From NCBI RefSeq assembly GCF_037963835.1, contig NZ_CP150145.1, positions 4,154,001 to 4,218,000 on the forward strand: a stretch of 64,000 nt of DNA, written 5' to 3'. The stretch is from Paenibacillus sp. FSL H8-0332. Lineage in GTDB: Bacteria > Bacillota > Bacilli > Paenibacillales > Paenibacillaceae. The number at the start of each line of letters is the position of its first letter. Within the stretch, counting starts at the first letter, position 1. Shown in pieces: positions 59,087-64,000 of this stretch. The translations under genes were made by a program, and so were the position numbers. The notes beneath the pieces were generated by a model. That model worked only from the letters and a program-made list of their open reading frames with translations, was not told the DNA's origin and ran no database searches.

Positions 59087-59779
59087 TCACCTGCTTGAAC
59101 CCATTGTCCCGCTCCCCCGGACATCTGTAATAACCTTGGTTGCAATAATCTTCCCGGCCTGATCCAGTCCTTCAATCTCGAACGGAACGCCCGCAGTTGC
59201 CGGCTGAAAAGCAAACCAGATCGTCCGGCCGGATGCCGCCGTAATCAGCTTCGCTTCGGATTTGTCCGTCCCGGCTTCCTTCTGCTTAACAATAATTTTC
59301 TCAATGGCCGGGTCCAGTACTTCTCCGAATACCATGGGAAACGGTGTGGAGACCTGCTCTATTTCAGGTACCCTCATATAATTCATAGCCGCAAGGGAAG
59401 GCTCTTCGCCGAGTCCATACCCTGCTCCCCAGACCCACTTCCATCCGAGCCAAGTTTTGCGGACATACTCTACCTGAAGATCGCCGCCTTCCTGCTGGCC
59501 TGACCGGGTAAGGAACACAAGCGCTCCCCTGCCGACAGTCTCCTCATGCACCACCGTCATGAAGTCAGACTCTCGGAACAACCGTACGGCTTCCTCCGGG
59601 CTGCCGCCAAGCGGAATCAGGAGGGTCTGCTCCAGTCCTAAAGCTTGCGACATCCGCCGGTCAGACCAGCCGCCTGGTTTTTCATACATATATAATAAGA
59701 TATAGAGTACCGCTACTGAAGCAAGAATCACTCCGGCCGCAATCCCCCATCTACGGGTAGTTTTCATCTCTCCATACAT
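59087..59779 (-). CDS. hypothetical membrane-anchored protein
   Basis: A protein of about 226-234 residues: one N-terminal helix (GIAAGVILASVAVLYILLY, about residues 15-35) then an external domain with EPSLAAMNYMRVPEI, DPAIEKIIVKQKEAG and GRTIWFAFQPATAGVPFEI. I do not recognise the family. The start is uncertain: ATG 59779 is taken; ATG 59767 (MKTTRRWG) has GGAG only two bases before it; TTG 59791 is possible. Followed by a terminator. Confidence 0.7.
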   Translation of the reverse strand: MYGEMKTTRRWGIAAGVILASVAVLYILLYMYEKPGGWSDRRMSQALGLEQTLLIPLGGSPEEAVRLFRESDFMTVVHEETVGRGALVFLTRSGQQEGGDLQVEYVRKTWLGWKWVWGAGYGLGEEPSLAAMNYMRVPEIEQVSTPFPMVFGEVLDPAIEKIIVKQKEAGTDKSEAKLITAASGRTIWFAFQPATAGVPFEIEGLDQAGKIIATKVITDVRGSGTMGSSR

Positions 59780-59888
59780 CCCCAATCCCAAGTGTTTACG
59801 CTTACAATGGATTCCATCTAACTATAGAATATTTCCGGTCAGATTACAAAAGTACCCCTGCAGCAAGCTGTAAACATTTATTTCATGC

Positions 59889-59933
59889 AAAAAGCCAGCA
59901 GACAAGGCTCCAAGTGGGCCTTCATCTGCTGGC
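59889..59933 (-). terminator. intrinsic terminator of the lipoprotein gene at 59966
   Basis: On the minus strand GCCAGCAGA pairs with TCTGCTGGC, with an inner AAGGC/GCCTT stem, and runs into five Ts, 33 bases after the stop. Confidence 0.85.
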
Positions 59934-59965
59934 TTATGTCATTCACATCTATGCTATGAATTATA

Positions 59966-60520
59966 TTATTTAACTTCAGTAGCTCCGGTTACTTTACCTT
60001 CAAGCACAGCCGTTGCCTTCACATCTTCGCTGGAGAAGTACAGGTTGCCGTCAATTGTAGCATCCTTGTACACGTTGAAGCCGTTAGCTTCTACATATAC
60101 ATCACCTTTGATTGTACCGCCTTGAACGCGGAAGTTCTCGCTCTGTACAGTTACTTTTGGTGCTGTAAGGGTGTAAGTAGCTGTAACTTTGTGGTCTGCA
60201 TCCTGCGCGTACAGGGCTAGCTTACGGTAGATCGGCTTAGCTGTATCGTTCTTGTCGTGAAATTCACCTGCTACCACTACATCCTTGTCCACAGTCAGAT
60301 CGTTCAGCACTGCAACAATCCAAGTTCCCTTGTCGCTTACTGCACTAATGAAAGAATCTGCCTGGTTCACGATCGAAGCGGAGGTTTTTGCATCTACCTG
60401 TTCTGTTGCTGGTGCAGTTGTCGCTGCTGCCCCTTTGTCTGCATTGTTTTTATCCGATCCACAACCCGACAACAAAGCTACCGATACCCCTGCTACTGCT
60501 AATACTTTAAATAATTTCAT
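59966..60520 (-). CDS. hypothetical lipoprotein with bactofilin-like beta repeats
   Basis: A 184-residue lipoprotein. Lipobox LLSGC (residues about 16-20) is followed by an Ala/Thr-rich linker. The C-terminal half repeats short beta units: VTVQSENFRVQGGTIKGDVY, VEANGFNVYKDATIDGNLYF and SSEDVKATAVLEGKVTGAT, which resembles the right-handed beta-helix of polymer-forming bactofilins. Whether it polymerises is unknown. GGGGG precedes the ATG. Terminator follows. No operon partner. Confidence 0.75.
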   Translation of the reverse strand: MKLFKVLAVAGVSVALLSGCGSDKNNADKGAAATTAPATEQVDAKTSASIVNQADSFISAVSDKGTWIVAVLNDLTVDKDVVVAGEFHDKNDTAKPIYRKLALYAQDADHKVTATYTLTAPKVTVQSENFRVQGGTIKGDVYVEANGFNVYKDATIDGNLYFSSEDVKATAVLEGKVTGATEVK

Positions 60521-60627
60521 TTTAATTCCCCCTGTTTCTTTAAGTTAACTTTATTATATATTAAAATTTTATGAATACAACGTGATAATTTTCACGAATT
60601 TGTGTCTTTTTTCACAAACATTCATAT

Positions 60628-60988
60628 TTACTCTCTCAACGTATCCTCCCACTCCTCTCTAAGCAGCCCGATCCGGATAGAATCATAGAATATTCCGTTA
60701 TAATAGCGGCATTTTCTCAGCCTGGCCTCCATCGTCATGCCCAGCTTCATTCCTGCTTTCATCATGCGCTCATTGCCGGACCAGGTGGTGTAGCCGACAC
60801 GGACTAGCGGAAGGCTAGTAAATAAATGACCGATCCACATACTCTTCCCAAGAGATACGCTTATGTTCATAATAAGGCGCATCCCATTTCTTCCATTCCG
60901 GCGCTTCCTCTTTATACACAAGTTCCCACAGCCTGGGCAGATCGCCTTCAGCTATTGGCCGAATCAGCAATTCATGATCCTGAACCAT
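60628..60988 (-). pseudogene. GNAT acetyltransferase with internal deletion and frameshift
   Basis: The N-terminal part (ATG 60988 behind GGAGGGT; HELLIRPIAEGDLPRLWELV, then EAPEWKKWDAPYYEHKRIS) stops at FIY. In another frame the C-terminal part continues: MWIGHLFTSLPLVRVGYTTW, SGNERMMKAGMKLGMTMEAR and REEWEDTLRE, ending at 60628. Both belong to one well-known GNAT type (about 185 residues when intact). About 65 residues in between, including the acetyl-CoA motif, are missing at a junction near 60845. Confidence 0.8.
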
Positions 60989-61102
60989 TGATACCCTCCG
61001 TCCAGCTAATATTTCACATACTGATATTATATTAACTGAAGTGCTGAAGCGGTTGCCGGTATTGAACAATTTTAATTAAGGAATACAGAATGTACAGGCT
61101 AC

Positions 61103-61130
61103 TGTAAACTTTTCACGGAGCTTAGCGTTG
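61103..61130 (+). promoter_or_regulatory. candidate ECF-sigma autoregulatory promoter
   Basis: TGTAAAC, a 16-base spacer and CGTTG, resembling the TGAAAC-N16-CGT pattern of Bacillus ECF promoters, 22 bases before the sigma-factor ATG at 61152. Confidence 0.5.
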
Positions 61131-61151
61131 TATAGGGGAAGGGGGCAAGAC

Positions 61152-61646
61152 ATGGCCAAAGAAACCATTGATCACTTTCTGCAGCAAGCGGGAACTTTGC
61201 TATACCGGTACTTGAGGAAACGCGGACTTGCCCGCGAGGACGCTGAAGATATCGTTCAGGACACTTGTTACAAATATCTGGTCTATCAGGACGGGATCGG
61301 CTCCAAGCAGGTTATGGGCTGGATGTTCCGTGTCGCGACGAATCAGTTCTATGACCTTAAGCGAAAAGACAAACGCCATCCTACGGTTGATGCTGACGAT
61401 ATTCAGCTTCTTTCCTTGACCCATCTGCCGGAGATCCAGCTGCTGAGGAGGGAAACCGCACAGACGATCCGCGACACACTGGCTCTGCTCTCTGAGCAGC
61501 ATCAGGAGCTGCTAATCCTCAAATATGAGTTGAATCTGACCTACAAGGAGCTCTCCTCCCTCTACGGTATGAATGAGAATACGCTCAAGACACATGTCAC
61601 ACGCGCCAAAAACAAATTCATCAAACATTATAAGGAGGGCATTTAA
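61152..61646 (+). CDS. ECF RNA polymerase sigma factor
   Basis: A 164-residue sigma-70 family protein. Region 2 (about residues 10-75) has YRYLRKRGLAREDAEDIVQD and VMGWMFRVATNQFYDLKRKD; region 4 (about 110-160) has HQELLILKYELNLTYKELSS and MNENTLKTHVTRAKNKFIKH. No region 1 or 3, so ECF type. Start ATG 61152 after AGGGGGC. The anti-sigma gene begins in the base right after its stop, so they are translationally coupled. ECF factors respond to envelope stress or antibiotics; the signal here is unknown. Confidence 0.9.
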   Translation: MAKETIDHFLQQAGTLLYRYLRKRGLAREDAEDIVQDTCYKYLVYQDGIGSKQVMGWMFRVATNQFYDLKRKDKRHPTVDADDIQLLSLTHLPEIQLLRRETAQTIRDTLALLSEQHQELLILKYELNLTYKELSSLYGMNENTLKTHVTRAKNKFIKHYKEGI

Positions 61647-62642
61647 ATGGAACAGAATCAGGAGCAGGACCCGTTTATTCTCGGAGGGAAAAAGACTCAG
61701 CAGCTCATCAGAAAAGCCAGACTCCGTTCCACCCTGAAAACCATTGGAATCATTGTAGTTGTGACCCCGGTTATACTTGCCGTTATCTGGTATGGCCTCT
61801 ACCACTTGAGACTGAACCAGGGAGACAAGGTACAATCTGAAATTCTCTGGAAAAACGAGATCAGCGCCCCTAATGTTCATCTCAGCAACCAGTCGTTGAA
61901 ATTGGATAGCTTTGGAGGCGAAACCTACAACCAGACTTACAAATGGCTAGGAAATAAACCTTATATTTGGGAGACCATCGAGGAATCCTATAATTTATGG
62001 GGCCGCTCCACCGGAAGATACGGCGCATCTGGAGCAATTTCGCCGCCGGAAAAGCTGCGCCCTTCCTCCTCTTATCCCCGTTACAACTCTGCTACTGGTG
62101 ACCGGGAAATGGTCTTTTATCATCCTGAGATCCAGTATGATTCGTATGAGGACAGCATCCGTCTGCTGAAGCAGCTCGGAGACGATACTTTGGTGGAGCT
62201 CGCCTTGTCTTTTGACCATGCCTATACGCTGGATGAGACGCAGAAGCTTCTGCCTGCCGGGGTACAGCCTGTCTGGTTCTGGGCGGATGCCTATACTCCC
62301 TCTTATAAAAAATACCTGAAAGAAACGCGCCAGACCATCGCAGCCGATTCGATGATCATCTACGGATTCCATGGAGAGCAGTTTGCTCCCTACGGCGGTG
62401 TAGACTCCTTCATTAACAGTGTCGAACAGCTGCGGAAGCAGGGCAAGAACTTCACCTGGGAAGCAGATCAAGTCCATGAGAGCCTGGCCGGTGATAATGA
62501 TATTCTGGAACCAGGCGATATCACAATCATTGGTGTAGTTGTAACCGGAACCGCCAGACAGCTGGAAGCTCTGCAGAATCAGGCTTATATTAAAGGCTCC
62601 ACCTTCGGTGTCGTCTCTAATGCAATAGTGCTTCCTAACTAA
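61647..62642 (+). CDS. membrane-anchored anti-sigma factor (Sigma_reg N/C domains)
   Basis: A 331-residue protein with a cytoplasmic N-terminus (about 1-30, GGKKTQQLIRKARLRSTLKT), one transmembrane helix (about 33-55, IGIIVVVTPVILAVIWYGLY) and a large extracytoplasmic domain with VFYHPEIQYDSYEDSIRLLK and VQPVWFWADAYTPSYKKYL. Arrangement and sequences fit the Sigma_reg_N and Sigma_reg_C families, the anti-sigma partners of ECF factors in Bacilli. The ATG follows the sigma stop codon directly. It should hold the ECF factor at the membrane until a signal releases it. Confidence 0.88.
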   Translation: MEQNQEQDPFILGGKKTQQLIRKARLRSTLKTIGIIVVVTPVILAVIWYGLYHLRLNQGDKVQSEILWKNEISAPNVHLSNQSLKLDSFGGETYNQTYKWLGNKPYIWETIEESYNLWGRSTGRYGASGAISPPEKLRPSSSYPRYNSATGDREMVFYHPEIQYDSYEDSIRLLKQLGDDTLVELALSFDHAYTLDETQKLLPAGVQPVWFWADAYTPSYKKYLKETRQTIAADSMIIYGFHGEQFAPYGGVDSFINSVEQLRKQGKNFTWEADQVHESLAGDNDILEPGDITIIGVVVTGTARQLEALQNQAYIKGSTFGVVSNAIVLPN

Positions 62643-62739
62643 GCTGCGGCTAATAGAGATCTCTAGTCAAGGCGAAGCATGAATTGGACATCCTTGCATT
62701 AGATTGAGATAATACAGGGAAATCCATCAAAGGTGGTGT

Positions 62740-62802
62740 ATGCAGATGCCGGCAACCTGGACATTTCATGCAAACAGAATCAGAGTATCCCCCTACTGTT
62801 AA
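62740..62802 (+). CDS. possible short peptide ORF
   Basis: A 20-codon frame (MQMPATWTFHANRIRVSPYC) with an AAAGGTGG ribosome-like site 5 bases before its ATG, upstream of the 62822 gene. It may be a leader peptide, the first part of a decayed gene, or chance. Confidence 0.2.
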   Translation: MQMPATWTFHANRIRVSPYC

Positions 62803-62821
62803 CTAATCATTTACAGGGGGA

Positions 62822-63157
62822 ATGAATTTCTATTCTTCCGATGAGCATACGTTTGAATATAAACAGCTGGCTAATCCGCAGGACCATCCGGCTATTCTAA
62901 GGTATTTCGTAGACTGGGAATGGTATTTCCTCGGTCAAGGCAACGACAGGAATCAGTGGCTGGTCTCTGCGGCGGAGGAAAGCATCGAATTCATCCTGCT
63001 GGAGCTGCTGCAGATGGGTAACAGCAAGCCGATAATAGTCGATACGGATATAGCCCCGGAGTTCCTGAAGAGTATAGCCGATACTAGGCAGATCGTGTAC
63101 TTATATGATGAAGCTGGAGTTGTTCATTCGGGCGTTTGGCAAGGCGTAACGGACTGA
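62822..63157 (+). CDS. hypothetical protein
   Basis: A 111-residue, acidic protein of unknown function (YKQLANPQDHPAILRYFVDW, EESIEFILLELLQMG, IIVDTDIAPEFLKSIADTR). The sequence looks like that of a small globular alpha/beta protein. Start ATG 62822 has AGGGGG only one base upstream, so the true start is uncertain. No signal peptide. I do not recognise a family. The hypothetical short ORF at 62740 precedes it. Confidence 0.55.
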   Translation: MNFYSSDEHTFEYKQLANPQDHPAILRYFVDWEWYFLGQGNDRNQWLVSAAEESIEFILLELLQMGNSKPIIVDTDIAPEFLKSIADTRQIVYLYDEAGVVHSGVWQGVTD

Positions 63158-63198
63158 GGCGCACGTAATCCGAGTAAAAGTCACCCCTTGGGCAAAGG

Positions 63199-63279
63199 AA
63201 CGGACCCCATGGAGCTTATTCTTGGAATTTCTACTCTTAAACCTCTCGTAGAGAGACGATAAGGTCCACTCGGTCCGTT
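63199..63279. repeat. possible intergenic palindromic repeat element
   Basis: AACGGACC at 63199-63206 and GGTCCGTT at 63272-63279 form 8-base inverted ends of an 81-base unit, with an inner CTCT-CGT-AGAG stem. The segment AAGGTCCACTCGGTCCGTTA (63261-63280) recurs imperfectly as AGGGTCTCTCAGGTCCATTA at 63311-63330. The 322 bases between the neighbouring genes hold this, the hairpin at 63426 and no recognised gene. Confidence 0.45.
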
Positions 63280-63425
63280 AAACCGCAAAACGTGGTGTTT
63301 TCCGGGGAATAGGGTCTCTCAGGTCCATTAGGAGCAATCTCGGCCGGGCGGTATAGTTCCGTGGTTCGGAATCTCCGGGATTCAACCCTATTCACAGAAT
63401 TAAATCTGATACTCTACAAGAACCG

Positions 63426-63453
63426 CACGGCCACCGCCCACGCGGTGGCCGTG
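63426..63453. terminator. perfect 12-base hairpin before the serine hydrolase gene
   Basis: CACGGCCACCGC-CCAC-GCGGTGGCCGTG, very stable, 27 bases upstream of the next ATG. There is no T-run after it, so it is either a weak terminator for the preceding genes or a leader structure. Confidence 0.5.
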
Positions 63454-63479
63454 TATATTACCGAAAGGATAATTCCTCT

Positions 63480-64000
63480 ATGAACTTGTCCACACTATCG
63501 GCCTCGCTTGCGCCGCTGAAGCTGCGAAGCTGTCTGATTCAGCAGCAAGGCAAGCTGATCTTCGAGCATTACCGGGATCAGCAGACGGCCTCCGAGCTGG
63601 CGAAGATCAATTCCTGTACTAAAAGCATACTCTCCGCGCTAATCTGCATCGCCATGGACCAAGGTCGGCTTCCCGGCCCTGCGGCGCCGCTCCGCGATTT
63701 CTTCCCGCAGATCCGGCGCGATGCAGATCCGCGCAAGCAGGACATTACGCTCGAACAGTTGCTAACGATGTCCGCTGGCTTCCGCTGGAACGAGTTCGGC
63801 GGTGCCAACTCCTTCCCGAAGATGACCCGCACCCCACACTGGGTGAATTATGTGCTGGAGCAACCGCTGGCGGATGAGCCGGGCACCCGGATGGAATACA
63901 ATTCAGGAATCTCGCAATTGCTGTCTTCCATTCTGGTACAAGCCACAGGACAGAGTACAGCCAGCTATGCCGAACAAGTTCTCTTCGGGCCGCTCGGCAT
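63480..64000 (+). CDS. serine hydrolase (class C beta-lactamase-like), 5' part, runs off the window
   Basis: The first 173 residues or so of a beta-lactamase-fold serine hydrolase. The SxxK motif is SCTKS (near residue 46), the nucleophile Ser being the first. A Tyr-Asn-Ser segment (MEYNSGISQLLSSIL) fits the second motif YxN region, and LEQLLTMSAGFRW is a common marker of this family. No signal peptide is visible, so it is probably an intracellular or non-secreted esterase/peptidase-like member. ATG 63480 follows AAAGGAT. The C-terminal KTG-type motif lies outside. Confidence 0.83.
   Translation, partial: MNLSTLSASLAPLKLRSCLIQQQGKLIFEHYRDQQTASELAKINSCTKSILSALICIAMDQGRLPGPAAPLRDFFPQIRRDADPRKQDITLEQLLTMSAGFRWNEFGGANSFPKMTRTPHWVNYVLEQPLADEPGTRMEYNSGISQLLSSILVQATGQSTASYAEQVLFGPLG

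Noticed and set aside
60815..61069. Stand-alone 84-codon gene
   Set aside because: From 60988 on it is the N-terminal piece of a broken GNAT gene; the part before has no start signal.

Overview
The window looks like a chromosomal segment of a Paenibacillus-like Firmicute. The evidence is gene content: YesMN-type two-component regulation of sugar ABC transporters, a BceRS-BceAB module, an S-layer-homology (SLH) surface protein, LTA-synthase-like and ABC-F proteins, strong GGAGG ribosome sites with frequent GTG/TTG starts, and moderate GC. No rRNA, tRNA, CRISPR array or prophage was seen. Both ends cut through genes: a PucR-like regulator at the left and a serine hydrolase at the right.

Layout. 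0-5.7 kb: acetoacetate decarboxylase-SDR pair divergent from the partial regulator, then small enzymes on the minus strand (HAD phosphatase, methyltransferase, FMN flavoprotein, Fos-like VOC protein). 5.8-11.8 kb: a decayed Rpn nuclease, a frataxin-like YdhG protein, a PTS EIIC coupled to an unknown protein, an ABC-F ATPase and a DUF3888 protein. 11.9-13.8 kb: an IS3-family element between two pieces of a membrane-protein gene. 13.8-24.7 kb: an accessory mix with many resistance-type genes (GNATs, a DrrAB-type exporter, an APH-fold kinase, a DUF2314-Imm33 fusion, AraC-GyrI, a paired SMR exporter, an amidase, a CE2-like esterase). 24.8-27.7 kb: an LTA-synthase-like sulfatase and a lipase.

27.7-40.7 kb is the main metabolic island. 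It is almost entirely minus strand and, in transcription order, holds an ArsR-type regulator, a GH2 enzyme, a secreted GH93-like exo-arabinanase, a solute-binding protein, two permeases, a YesM kinase, a YesN regulator and a second, clearly paralogous, binding protein. No ATPase is encoded, so a shared MsmX-type ATPase is probably used. One strong and two weaker CcpA (cre) sites sit upstream of the second binding protein, the first binding protein and the exo-enzyme. The island is best read as uptake and breakdown of an arabinan- or galactan-type polysaccharide.

40.7-46.3 kb: MOSC protein, a second Rpn remnant, and a BceAB-type detoxification transporter with its BceRS pair; a perfect 7-4-7 palindrome in front of the transporter is the likely regulator site. 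46.3-52.6 kb: LacI, isochorismatase-like hydrolase, MFS, AraC and LysE genes. 52.7-58.8 kb: a 1,911-residue SLH surface protein with nine near-identical FIVAR repeats and a long, hairpin-rich 5' leader. 59-64 kb: lipoproteins, a GNAT pseudogene, an ECF sigma/anti-sigma pair with a candidate autoregulatory promoter, an intergenic repeat and the truncated serine hydrolase.

The window contains at least four decayed coding loci besides the IS-split gene. I see no self-contained undescribed defence or biosynthetic system. The most unusual items are the SLH protein and its leader, the duplicated binding proteins, the EIIC-linked unknown protein and the intergenic repeat.
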